NCBI RefSeq assembly: GCF_014207955.1
Contig: NZ_JACHLK010000001.1
Location: forward strand, 186,001-250,000
Direction of reading: 5' to 3'
Length of the DNA stretch: 64,000 nucleotides
DNA from: Acidovorax soli
GTDB taxonomy: Bacteria > Pseudomonadota > Gammaproteobacteria > Burkholderiales > Burkholderiaceae_C
The notes below the pieces were generated by a model that did no database searches, was not told where the DNA came from, and saw only the letters and a list, made by a program, of their open reading frames with translations. The stretch's first letter is position 1. The number at the start of each line of letters is the position of its first letter. Below, in pieces: positions 1 to 7,882 of this stretch. Position numbers and translations under genes: made by a program.

Positions 1-906
1 CAGTTGCTCCGCCTCTTGCAGACGCTCCCGCGGTACCAGCATGCGAGTCAGTCCTCCGCAAACTTGGCCCGTGTTGCGCAGCGCATCCTGGATTCCATCC
101 GCGACCGCGCGCTCGAAGTCCGAATCGGCCAGGATGATGTTGGGCGACTTCCCGCCAAGTTCCAGATGGACTCGCTTGATCGACTCGGAGGCAACCTGCA
201 TCACGCGGCGTCCGGATCGAACCGAGCCCGTCACGGACACCATGTCGACCAGCGGGTGTGCTGCAATTGCCTCGCCGACTTCAGGCCCAGTACCGCACAC
301 CAGATTGAACACGCCACGCGGCAATCCGGCCTCAGCGCACAGCTCGGCGAACATGAAGGCTGTGAGGGGTGCCACCTCCGACGGCTTCAGTACCACGGTG
401 CAGCCAGCTGCAATGGCTGCCCCTGCCTTGGAAATGACAGAGCGCAGTGGTGCGTTCCATGCAGTGATGGCCCCCACCACCCCGGAGGGCTCGCGTCGCA
501 CGTTGGTGTTGCCTACGCTCTCCACCCATTCGATCTGGGAAAGCGACTCCGCGATGATGTCGAGCTCCTCCACGGCCCCCAGAGTCTGCGACCTGCGCAA
601 GGCCGTGATCGGATAGCCCAGCTCGCTCACCAGCACTTGGGTGATCTCTTCAGAGCGTGCCTCCGTCAGGCGTGCCAGCTTGTTGAAGATTGCGATGCGC
701 TCTTGCACAGACGTCCGGGACCATTCCGAGAATGCGCGCACCGCCGCCTGCACCGCAAGCTCCACGTCTTGAGCCGTCCCACGAGGCACCGTCGCGATAG
801 GCTGCTCCGTCGCTGGATTGATGACAGTCAGGACATCACGCCCAGCTGAGGCGACCCACTCACCATCGATGTAGATCTTGTTTCGTTCGATCATCTTGCT
901 CACCAT
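1..906 (-). CDS. NAD(P)-dependent aldehyde dehydrogenase (3' end outside window)
   Basis: Aldehyde dehydrogenase superfamily enzyme oxidising an aldehyde to its acid. About 302 N-terminal residues are visible on the minus strand; the C-terminal third lies beyond base 1. Seen in the translation: the oxyanion-hole Asn in AWNAPL (N151), cofactor Lys in LKPSE (K174), the VTGS motif near 225-228, general-base Glu in LELGGKSPN (E249) and the catalytic Cys in GQVCGG (C283). All canonical catalytic residues are therefore present. The start at 906 has a GGAAGAGG Shine-Dalgarno sequence and overlaps the stop of the upstream dehydrogenase gene by 7 bases, implying translational coupling; an ATG four codons later (894) is possible. 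As last visible gene of the leftward CoA operon it probably oxidises the aldehyde made by the adjacent alcohol dehydrogenase. Substrate unknown. Confidence 0.9.
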   Translation of the reverse strand, partial: MVSKMIERNKIYIDGEWVASAGRDVLTVINPATEQPIATVPRGTAQDVELAVQAAVRAFSEWSRTSVQERIAIFNKLARLTEARSEEITQVLVSELGYPITALRRSQTLGAVEELDIIAESLSQIEWVESVGNTNVRREPSGVVGAITAWNAPLRSVISKAGAAIAAGCTVVLKPSEVAPLTAFMFAELCAEAGLPRGVFNLVCGTGPEVGEAIAAHPLVDMVSVTGSVRSGRRVMQVASESIKRVHLELGGKSPNIILADSDFERAVADGIQDALRNTGQVCGGLTRMLVPRERLQEAEQL

Positions 907-2072
907 GCCTCTTCCAGAATTTGTTGTAGTTCGGCAGCACTGCGTACCGGTCGCGGATTGCCTCGCAGGAACCAGTCACCCATGCCGTGCTCAGCGATAT
1001 CCGCCAGGGCCTCTCGCGGCACCTTCACATCACGCAGGCGCTGCGGCACGCCGAGGTCGTTGAACAGGGAAGTGACTTTCTCGATGGTGCGTTGCAGATC
1101 TCCTTGTTCCTGCGAGTGCGGCGCATCAAGCGCGGCCGCGACATCTGCCATGCCCGCGGCTGCGGCTTCGGCGTTGAAGCGCAGCACGTGCGGTAGCACG
1201 ATGGCATTGACCGTGCCGTTCTCGATGTCATGCCGGGCGCCGATGGCGTGGCCCAGCACCGTGGTAATCCCAGCTGCAGTATGGTCCGTGCCCTGCCCAC
1301 AGAGGATGGCAGCCAGCACCAGTTGGCCACGCACCGCTGCGTCGTCGGTTTTTGCAGCTTGCGGCAGATACCTTCCGAGCAGACGAAGTGCCTGGATCAA
1401 TGCACCCTGGGCGAGTGCATCCTGCGAGCGCGATGTCAGGCCCTCGATAGCCATCGACAAGGTATTGATACTGGCGCTGGCTACCAGGCCGCGCGGCGCC
1501 GAGAGGATCATTTCGGGGTCGATGAACACGGACTGCGCACGCGTCTTGGGATCGAACATCGCCAAGCGCTGTCCGGAGGCCGGGTCGAACACCGCGCTGC
1601 CAGCCTTCACGGTGGCAGTGGTAGGCGTGGTGGGAACGATGAACTGAGGCAATTTGGGGGCCGACAGCTTGGGGCTGCGCAGGCTGCCGTCTGCCTCGGT
1701 CACGGTACACAGTTCGGAGACCGGCTTGCCCTCGGCCGCCAGGATGCTGGCAGCGCGCGCCGTCACGATGGCTGAGCCACCGCCGACTGCGATCACGGCG
1801 TCCGCTTCCAGGCGGCGCAGCAACTGGGCAGCATCTTCAACGGAGGCCACCGGGCTGTGCCCCAGCACCTCTCCATAGACACCCGCACAGCGCTCGCCCA
1901 GTGCCGCACGAACACGCTCAAACAAAGGACCTTTTGCCAGCCAGTCGCCGCAAACGACGACGGCACGCCGGCTCTTGATGCGGTCCAGCTCGCGGCCCAG
2001 GTGGGACAGGCTGTCGGGGCCGTGGAACAGCCGCAGCGGCGGCGTGACGTGTTGGAAGTTCTGCATGGCCAT
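900..2072 (-). CDS. Iron-type alcohol dehydrogenase / maleylacetate reductase-like protein with altered metal site
   Basis: 390-residue protein of the group III (iron-containing) alcohol dehydrogenase fold, which includes maleylacetate reductases. The NAD-binding GGGSA motif is at 97-101 but the usual following Asp is Val103. By-eye alignment with FucO-type enzymes shows that of the four metal ligands only His275 (GHAIG) is kept; the others are Asn203 and Met207 (SINTLSMAIE) and Asn285 (IENG). It is therefore unlikely to bind the metal in the normal way and may be a metal-independent reductase or work on an unusual substrate. The start at 2072 lies one base after the stop of the acyl-CoA synthetase gene and has a GAAGG ribosome site; a longer reading from 2192 would run through the neighbouring gene and is rejected. 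It is translationally coupled to the following aldehyde dehydrogenase. Confidence 0.82.
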   Translation of the reverse strand: MAMQNFQHVTPPLRLFHGPDSLSHLGRELDRIKSRRAVVVCGDWLAKGPLFERVRAALGERCAGVYGEVLGHSPVASVEDAAQLLRRLEADAVIAVGGGSAIVTARAASILAAEGKPVSELCTVTEADGSLRSPKLSAPKLPQFIVPTTPTTATVKAGSAVFDPASGQRLAMFDPKTRAQSVFIDPEMILSAPRGLVASASINTLSMAIEGLTSRSQDALAQGALIQALRLLGRYLPQAAKTDDAAVRGQLVLAAILCGQGTDHTAAGITTVLGHAIGARHDIENGTVNAIVLPHVLRFNAEAAAAGMADVAAALDAPHSQEQGDLQRTIEKVTSLFNDLGVPQRLRDVKVPREALADIAEHGMGDWFLRGNPRPVRSAAELQQILEEAW

Positions 2073-2073
2073 G

Positions 2074-3657
2074 TCAACCTTCGTTCTGGAGTTCGGCGCG
2101 GAGTTGGGCGCTGATCGCGGCCTTGTCCACCTTGCCGGTGTGGTTGGTTGCCAGCGGCTCGCGCTGGATCTTCCAGCGGCTGGGCACAGCAAACGATGCG
2201 ATCTGCCCGCGCAGTTGGTCCTGCAGTTGTTGCGGTGTGATATCGGTGTCGGTCACGACGGCTGCCATGACTTCCTCGCCCAGATCGCGGTGGGGCACGC
2301 CGAAGACCACGGTTTCAGTCACGCCGGGAATATTCAGCAGTGCTCGCTCTATCGCGGCCGGGGCGATGTTCTCGCCGCCACGGATGATCATGTCTTTGCA
2401 ACGGCCCGTGATCCAGAGATTGCCCTTCTCGTCGAGCTTGCCGAGATCACCGGTGTGCAGCCAGCCATCCGCATCGATGGGCGACTCATTCAAGCCAAAG
2501 AAGCCGGACATCTGGGTCGGGGAGCGCAACAGGATCTCCCCGTCCGGCAACCCGTCATGCGGGAGGAAGCGAATCTCAACACAGGGCAATGGCTTGCCGG
2601 TGGAGCCCAGTTCCTCGATGGCTTCTGAGCCAGCTGCAGCAGTGGCCTGCCCCCCGTTTTCGGTCAGGCCGTAGCCTGTCGGAATCCTTGGACTGACGCT
2701 GGGCAGTTGGGTGCGAATGCGCTGCATCAGTTCTGCATGCACCGGCGCACCGCCAATGCTGATGGACTTCAAGCTGCTCAAGTCCCTGCGCGGTACGTCC
2801 GGGTGGTCCAACAGGCGCGAGACCATCGTCGGCACTGCGTTCCATCGATTAACCTTGTTGCGCTCAATGGACGCGAGCACCTCTGCAGGGTCATAGCGAC
2901 CTTCCGACAGCACCAGCGTATCGCCGACAACAACGGCCCGCATGAGGGTTTGCATGCCACCGACATGGAACAGTGGGCCGGTAATGAGCGTCACGTCTCG
3001 GGCCGCCTCGTCGATCTGATGCGGCAACTTGCGCGTGATGTGCAGGGTCATCTGCAGCCGCGCCAGCAGGGCCCGGTGCGAGAGCACCACCGCCTTGGGC
3101 TGACCCGACGTGCCGGAGGTGAAGATGATGAGAGCGGTGTCTTCCTCAAGGCGTGTACTGTCCACCTCCGCGGCAGCTTCGTCGCCGTTCCACCACTTGG
3201 AGTCGATGGCCCAAGGCCCCTTGCGAGCGCCCTGGGGCACGCGCGGCGCGCAGCGGTCATCAGCCAAGGTCATTGCGGGCTGCAGCAGTGCGAGACCGTT
3301 GCTGACTTCCACTTCGCTCCACCAGGCGTTTGCGAGCACTGGTACTGCGCCCACAAGGAAGCAAGCCCAGAAGTTCACCACCCACTCGGGGCTGTTCCAG
3401 CCCAGGATGAAGATGCGATCACCTCGTTGAATTCCCAGCTCGGCGAGTTGGCTGGCCTTGGCCAGTGCTCCCCGGTGCAGGTCCTGGAACGACAGGACGC
3501 GATCACCCTGTATGAGGTGGGGCCGGGCGCCCCAGCGGCGGGCGAAACCGAGCACCTGCTCGACCCGGCGCGGGCGATCCGTGTACATCCGGAAGGGGAC
3601 GCCGCCAACCGTTTCGGTCGCGATCTCTTTGCCCCATGGCGTTGCTGCTGCTGACAT
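2074..3657 (-). CDS. Acyl-CoA synthetase (AMP-forming), ANL superfamily
   Basis: 527-residue adenylate-forming ligase that activates a carboxylic acid to its CoA thioester in the cytoplasm. Motifs seen in order: the P-loop IIFTSGTSGQPK, the YGLTENGG adenine motif, the WLHTGDLG motif, the hinge segment RCKDMIIRGGENI and the C-terminal catalytic Lys in NHTGKVDK. The length is normal for medium-chain or aromatic acyl-CoA synthetases. The start at 3657 was chosen over an upstream ATG at 3702 because it is preceded by a GGAGAC ribosome site and fits the family N-terminus. It follows the CoA-transferase gene by 56 bases in the same leftward operon. Substrate not deducible; context suggests a side-chain or ring-cleavage acid. 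Confidence 0.9.
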   Translation of the reverse strand: MSAAATPWGKEIATETVGGVPFRMYTDRPRRVEQVLGFARRWGARPHLIQGDRVLSFQDLHRGALAKASQLAELGIQRGDRIFILGWNSPEWVVNFWACFLVGAVPVLANAWWSEVEVSNGLALLQPAMTLADDRCAPRVPQGARKGPWAIDSKWWNGDEAAAEVDSTRLEEDTALIIFTSGTSGQPKAVVLSHRALLARLQMTLHITRKLPHQIDEAARDVTLITGPLFHVGGMQTLMRAVVVGDTLVLSEGRYDPAEVLASIERNKVNRWNAVPTMVSRLLDHPDVPRRDLSSLKSISIGGAPVHAELMQRIRTQLPSVSPRIPTGYGLTENGGQATAAAGSEAIEELGSTGKPLPCVEIRFLPHDGLPDGEILLRSPTQMSGFFGLNESPIDADGWLHTGDLGKLDEKGNLWITGRCKDMIIRGGENIAPAAIERALLNIPGVTETVVFGVPHRDLGEEVMAAVVTDTDITPQQLQDQLRGQIASFAVPSRWKIQREPLATNHTGKVDKAAISAQLRAELQNEG

Positions 3658-3713
3658 CGATGTCTCCAATTCAGTGAGCCGGCGCAAAGAGATCGCGCCC
3701 ACTCACTGCACGT

Positions 3714-4964
3714 TCAGATTTCTTTGTATTGATTGAGGATCGCGTTGTCCTGGCCGAGTCCCGGCGCCGGCTTGGCGGGGCACCACTGGCCATCGAACTT
3801 GATCGGTATCCGCACACTGCGAATCGTCCCGACCGTCCCCGGGTACTCGACATCGGCAATCGAGCCCGAGCCACTGGCGCATTCCATTTCCAGCGCCTCG
3901 CCCAGGCTGCGCACCACGCCGCAGGGAATTCCCGCCTTGTGGAGGCGCTTCACGATCTCTTCGGAAGTGAACCCTGCAAACACCTCACTGAGCAGCCCAT
4001 CGCATGCGTCTCGATGAAGAACCCGCGAGGCCGCAGTCACAAACCGCGGATCTTCCGCAAGCTCGGGACAGTCCATGGCCTCGACAATCTTCTTCCACGA
4101 GTTGTCGCTGAAGGTGGAGAGCAAGACCTTCCCGTCCGACGCCGAATACTGGCCATAGGGCACCACGCCGGGATGGCGCGACCCCATGCGCTTTGGCGTT
4201 TCGCCCGTCACGAAGTAGCGAGTGGCGTTGTAGACCGACAGGGACAGCAGCGAGCTCATCATGCTGACCTCGACCAAGCCGCCCTTGCCCGTGCGTGAAC
4301 GGCGGTGCAGCGCAGCGAGAATGCCATGCACCGCGAACATGCCCGAGGACAGATCGGCCACCGGAAGGCCCAGCTTGCTGGGCGGGCTGTCGCTTTCGCC
4401 GTTCAAGCTCATCACGCCCGACTCAGCCTGCACGATGAGGTCAAAGGCGGCGCGCCGGCTTTCAGGTCCCGTGCCGCCAAACCCAGAGATCGAGCAGTAC
4501 ACAAGCTTCGGGTTGAGCTTGGAGACGACGTCGTAGCCAAAGCCCAGGCGCTCGGCGACACCGGTGCGGAAGTTCTGGATGAAGACATCGCAGTCGGCGA
4601 CCATCGCGTGGACGAGCTTTCGGCCCTCTTCGGACTTCAGGTCGACTTCCACCGAAGCCTTGCTGCGGTTGATGGTGGAGTGGTAGAAGCTCACGTCGCC
4701 TTGCAGCGGAGCAATATGGCGGGTATCGTCGCCGGCCTCTGGCACTTCCACCTTGATGACCTCGGCTCCCATCTCGGCGAGCAGCAAGGTCGCATAGGGG
4801 CCCGAAAGGTAGCGCGTCAGGTCAAGGACACGCACCCCGCGAAGCGGCAGTGAGTCGTCCTCAGGTGCTCGCACGCCATCCTCGTGCGCCGATTCAGCAG
4901 ACGCCAATGTGTGGCGTGCCTCACCCTTCGCTTTCGCGATCAAAGTGTCGCTGGCAGTGGTCAT
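3714..4964 (-). CDS. CaiB/BaiF family (class III) CoA-transferase
   Basis: 416-residue class III CoA-transferase, which moves CoA between carboxylic acids through a covalent aspartyl-CoA intermediate. The family signature is visible: LDLTRYLSGPYAT near 48-60, GAEVIKVE near 66-73, the NFRTGVAERLG segment near 131-141 and the catalytic Asp in AAFDLIVQAESG (D175). An N-terminal extension of about 40 residues precedes the conserved core. Only the first of the two ATG possibilities gives a reasonable ribosome site (GAGAC). The gene lies between the dehydratase and ligase genes of the leftward operon, so it may offer an alternative, ATP-free way of activating the same substrate or recycle CoA from an intermediate. 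Confidence 0.9.
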   Translation of the reverse strand: MTTASDTLIAKAKGEARHTLASAESAHEDGVRAPEDDSLPLRGVRVLDLTRYLSGPYATLLLAEMGAEVIKVEVPEAGDDTRHIAPLQGDVSFYHSTINRSKASVEVDLKSEEGRKLVHAMVADCDVFIQNFRTGVAERLGFGYDVVSKLNPKLVYCSISGFGGTGPESRRAAFDLIVQAESGVMSLNGESDSPPSKLGLPVADLSSGMFAVHGILAALHRRSRTGKGGLVEVSMMSSLLSLSVYNATRYFVTGETPKRMGSRHPGVVPYGQYSASDGKVLLSTFSDNSWKKIVEAMDCPELAEDPRFVTAASRVLHRDACDGLLSEVFAGFTSEEIVKRLHKAGIPCGVVRSLGEALEMECASGSGSIADVEYPGTVGTIRSVRIPIKFDGQWCPAKPAPGLGQDNAILNQYKEI

Positions 4965-5008
4965 GTTTGTCTCGGTCTAGGCTGGTTTCTTTTATAGGAG
5001 CCGTTGGC

Positions 5009-6178
5009 TCATGCCGCTGGGCGCTTGGGCAGTGCGACGACGGCAGTGCCCGGCATTACCTTCTGATCGCGCTGGTTCGTTGCCCAGGTGGTGAGCTTCA
5101 CCACGTATTCGCCATTGGTGTCGATCTCCTTGGATTCCACGCGTCCCCCCAAACGCACCACGTCGCCCAGATAGACGTGTGCGCGGTACTGACCGGTGAT
5201 CGCACGCAGTTGTCCCGCGTCGCCCATCCAGTTGGTCAGCGAGTGGATCTGCCAGCAGGTGCGCTGGATGCCCACGTCGTAGGCAATCTGCGCGCCCTGG
5301 AGTTGTGCGGCGTAGTCGTTGTAATGAACGGAGTAGACGGGTTCCAGCGCATGGGTCCGAGGGTCACGGAACGCCCACTTGGGGTGCTTGTGGTATCGCT
5401 TGAGCGAGACAGCATGCGCCGCTACCCGTGGAATGGGCGCCGCACCGGCGGCAATAAAGGCAATGAAGTCGGTCAGGCCGAGTGGACCCTTGGTGATGAC
5501 GTCAAGTTCGTCACCGACCTGCACATCATCCCAGTAGCGCGTCTCAGCGCCACGTGGGCGCTCCGCCAGGATCTGCTTCTCGATCTCGGCGATCTCTTCG
5601 TCTTTCCATGGATGGGGCACTTCGATGGCGCGGCTCTCGCGGCGCTTTTGCATCTCGCCGCGCTCGAAGCGCATGCGTGAGCAGATGAAGGTGGCCTTGA
5701 GCTCACCGTTTTCGTTGCGATATTCCTGGCGCAGGTAGTCCTTGATGCGCCGGCCGCCGAAGTTGCTGTCGTCGATGGGCCCATCAAAGCCGTCGAACGT
5801 CACCTTCGCGGTGATCTTTTCGCCCACGCGGATGGGCTCGTTGAAGGTCATCTTGGTTTCCGCATGGAAACCACCCAGACCAGGCCAGCCGACCTGCACC
5901 GAGCCGAGACAGGCAAAGATGAAGCTGGGTGGCGCGACCAGTGTCTTGTATGGGCCGTCCTTCGCGTAGTTGGCATCCGTCCACAGCGGGTTGTCGTCGC
6001 CAATACCCTCGCAGAAACGCATGATCGCCAGCCTGGTCGCGTACTCGTTATTCAGGCAGGACTCTGTGCGCAACTCGGTCCCGATCAGGGCGCGCATGTC
6101 ATCGAGCATCTTGTCGGTGAACTTGCCCAGGGCCAGCTCTTTACTGATGCCGGCATCAGTTGTCTCTTTGGTGTTCAT
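5009..6178 (-). CDS. Double hot-dog MaoC-like dehydratase
   Basis: 389-residue protein with two hot-dog halves: an N-terminal FAS1-type dehydratase region (about 30-190, including the segment with DDNPLWTD and FNEPIRVGEKI) and a C-terminal MaoC-like half (about 225-385, starting RYWDDVQVGDEL). Such proteins hydrate enoyl-CoA or dehydrate hydroxyacyl-CoA thioesters; mesaconyl-CoA hydratase and 2-methylfumaryl-CoA enzymes have similar architecture. It is the first gene of the leftward operon. The start at 6178 was preferred to 6241 because the preceding AAGAG is a usable ribosome site and the upstream 21 codons look non-conserved. Substrate unknown; with the CoA-transferase and ligase next door a CoA thioester is expected. 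Confidence 0.82.
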   Translation of the reverse strand: MNTKETTDAGISKELALGKFTDKMLDDMRALIGTELRTESCLNNEYATRLAIMRFCEGIGDDNPLWTDANYAKDGPYKTLVAPPSFIFACLGSVQVGWPGLGGFHAETKMTFNEPIRVGEKITAKVTFDGFDGPIDDSNFGGRRIKDYLRQEYRNENGELKATFICSRMRFERGEMQKRRESRAIEVPHPWKDEEIAEIEKQILAERPRGAETRYWDDVQVGDELDVITKGPLGLTDFIAFIAAGAAPIPRVAAHAVSLKRYHKHPKWAFRDPRTHALEPVYSVHYNDYAAQLQGAQIAYDVGIQRTCWQIHSLTNWMGDAGQLRAITGQYRAHVYLGDVVRLGGRVESKEIDTNGEYVVKLTTWATNQRDQKVMPGTAVVALPKRPAA

Positions 6179-6436
6179 ATATGCGAACTCTTGGTCGTAA
6201 TGGCGATAAGAGACTGTAGGATTTTGGGCGGGAAGGGTCAATGCGGTTTTTGTGCAGCCCGCATCCGCAAAAGCCGCTCACCGGGAAGATGGCAACCTTG
6301 CAGCCCGCATTCGGGAAACACGAATCCCGGCTCCTGAACATCGCCATGGACGCCCACCAAGCCCGACTCCTAGACTGGGTCGCAAAAGGGCGCCTGTGCG
6401 AGGGGCACAGATGCCCTACAACGACAGGAGACATGC
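6179..6436. promoter_or_regulatory. Divergent promoter region with hairpin and direct repeat
   Basis: This 258-base region separates the leftward CoA operon from the rightward amidohydrolase gene. It contains an inverted repeat, GCGGTTTTTG at 6243-6252 against CAAAAGCCGC at 6268-6277 (one mismatch), and a direct repeat GCAGCCCGCATxCG at 6254-6267 and 6300-6313. These could be regulator sites; no regulator gene for this operon lies in the window. Confidence 0.4.
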
Positions 6437-7636
6437 ATGCCCAATTCCATTGGCCTTCCCAGCCGGCGAACGTTTCTTTCCACTGCAGCTCTCGCACTTG
6501 GCGATGCCGGGCTATGCAGCTCGGCACTGGCACAAGAGAGCGCAGCTCCTGCGGCCTATCGCGGGAACCAACATCGCCCAACGCAGGATCTGCTGGAGTG
6601 GCATGGCCGCGGACCACGCGAAGCTGCGATGGAACCAGGGCTTCCCATCGTGGACCCGCACCACCACCTCTTCGGTACCAGTTCGGACAAGCTCTACTAC
6701 CGTCGCGAGGACATGGAGAGCGACCTGGCATCGGGACACAAGGTCGTGGGGACCGTGTACATAGCGGCCTACGGGGCTGGCTGGCGCACCGACGGACCGC
6801 CTGCTATGCGCTCGCTCGGGGAGGTGGAACGCATCGTCGCGTTGAGCGCAGAGCCGCTCAGCACGCCCCAGGGACCTTGTCGCCTTGCTGCGGGCATCGT
6901 CTCGGACGTCGACCTGGCGCTAGGGGATGCGGTGGATGAGGTCTTGCGAGCACATGTGGAAGCAGGAAAAGGCAGGCTGCGGGGCGCTCGCTTCTATGCG
7001 ACCTACCACGAGAGCGATCTCAAGAAGTTCATCCCCAACGCCCAACCCAACATCATGGGCGACGCCAACTTTCGCCGCGGCTTCGCTTTACTGGACCGGC
7101 ACGGCCTCAGCTTCGATGCGCTGATCTATCACACCCAGCTGCGCGAGCTGGCCTCATTGGCCGACGCGTTTCCCCGCACCCCCATCGTACTGAACCACGT
7201 GGGCATGTCGGTGGGGGTCCTGGGATTCCAGTCTCAGCAAGCTAGCGTTCGGCGCGAGTGGGAACGCGACATGCGCGCCCTGGGCAGCAGGCCCAACGTT
7301 CGCGTGAAGGTCGGTGGCATGGGCATGCCCATTTTCGGATTCGGATTCGAGTCGGGGGCGAAACCTGCAGAAACCCAGGCCTTGCTGCAGGCCTGGAAGC
7401 CTTTGATGGATGTCTGCATTGATGCATTTGGCCCCGGGCGATGCATGCTGGAAAGCAACTTTCCGGTGGACAAGCAGTCGGGCGGCTACGTCCAATTGTG
7501 GAATGCCTTCAAGCTTGCGACCCGCTCGTTGTCCCAGTCAGAGCGCCAGGCACTTTTTTATCGAACCGCATGTCAGACCTATCGGCTTCCAGAGCTTGAG
7601 CGTGCGTGCGATCAAACCTGGTCTCAAAAGGGATAA
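6437..7636 (+). CDS. Tat-exported amidohydrolase (TIM-barrel, PDC-hydrolase/ACMSD-like)
   Basis: 399-residue metal-dependent hydrolase-like protein of the amidohydrolase-2 family. The N-terminus carries a twin-arginine motif SRRTFL at about residues 9-14, a hydrophobic stretch and an ALAQ cleavage-like site, so it is probably exported folded to the periplasm, which is unusual for this family. The metal-binding HxH occurs as DPHHHLFG soon after the signal; HVG and a late ESNFPVDK segment fit the barrel's later metal and substrate loops. It is transcribed away from the CoA operon across a 258-base shared promoter region, which suggests a common inducer: it could hydrolyse a lactone or carboxylated precursor before uptake. 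Downstream DNA abruptly becomes the tail of an unrelated dehydrogenase gene. Confidence 0.82.
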   Translation: MPNSIGLPSRRTFLSTAALALGDAGLCSSALAQESAAPAAYRGNQHRPTQDLLEWHGRGPREAAMEPGLPIVDPHHHLFGTSSDKLYYRREDMESDLASGHKVVGTVYIAAYGAGWRTDGPPAMRSLGEVERIVALSAEPLSTPQGPCRLAAGIVSDVDLALGDAVDEVLRAHVEAGKGRLRGARFYATYHESDLKKFIPNAQPNIMGDANFRRGFALLDRHGLSFDALIYHTQLRELASLADAFPRTPIVLNHVGMSVGVLGFQSQQASVRREWERDMRALGSRPNVRVKVGGMGMPIFGFGFESGAKPAETQALLQAWKPLMDVCIDAFGPGRCMLESNFPVDKQSGGYVQLWNAFKLATRSLSQSERQALFYRTACQTYRLPELERACDQTWSQKG

Positions 7637-7651
7637 GCGGCAGTCGGCGAA

Positions 7652-7843
7652 TTGGTTTGCGTCGCGCAGATGCGGTGCCTGCGCGGCGCCGCACCCGAGG
7701 CTTTTCCGGACCGCCAGAATTTCGCCAACCTCAAGACGGGTGGCCAGCTCACATCGCCCACCGATGCCGCCACCCGCGTGCTCGCCTGGCTGGACCGCGC
7801 GGACTTCGGCGCCAATCCCGTGGCCGATGTACGCGAGGCCTGA
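7652..7843 (+). pseudogene. 3' remnant of a short-chain dehydrogenase/reductase gene
   Basis: The frame reads QMRCLRGAAPEAFPDR followed by a segment ending GANPVADVREA and a stop. This matches, as recalled, the C-terminal 55-60 residues of SDR oxidoreductases of the type often found near beta-ketothiolase genes (FPDR, LTSPxDAA, FGANPVADVR). No Rossmann part or start exists upstream: the preceding 15 bases join directly to the end of the amidohydrolase gene. The rest of the gene has been lost, probably when the block 1-7640 arrived. A TTG could in principle initiate a 63-residue peptide, but that would lack both cofactor site and catalytic Tyr-Lys. Confidence 0.65.
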
Positions 7844-7882
7844 CAAGAATTCTCCAGACATCCCTCCAGAAAGGAAACTCCC

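Noticed and set aside
2073..2192. Longer N-terminus for the iron-type alcohol dehydrogenase
   Set aside because: The extra 40 residues lie within the end of the ligase gene and are Arg/Ser/Pro-rich; the start at 2072 directly follows the ligase stop and has a ribosome site.
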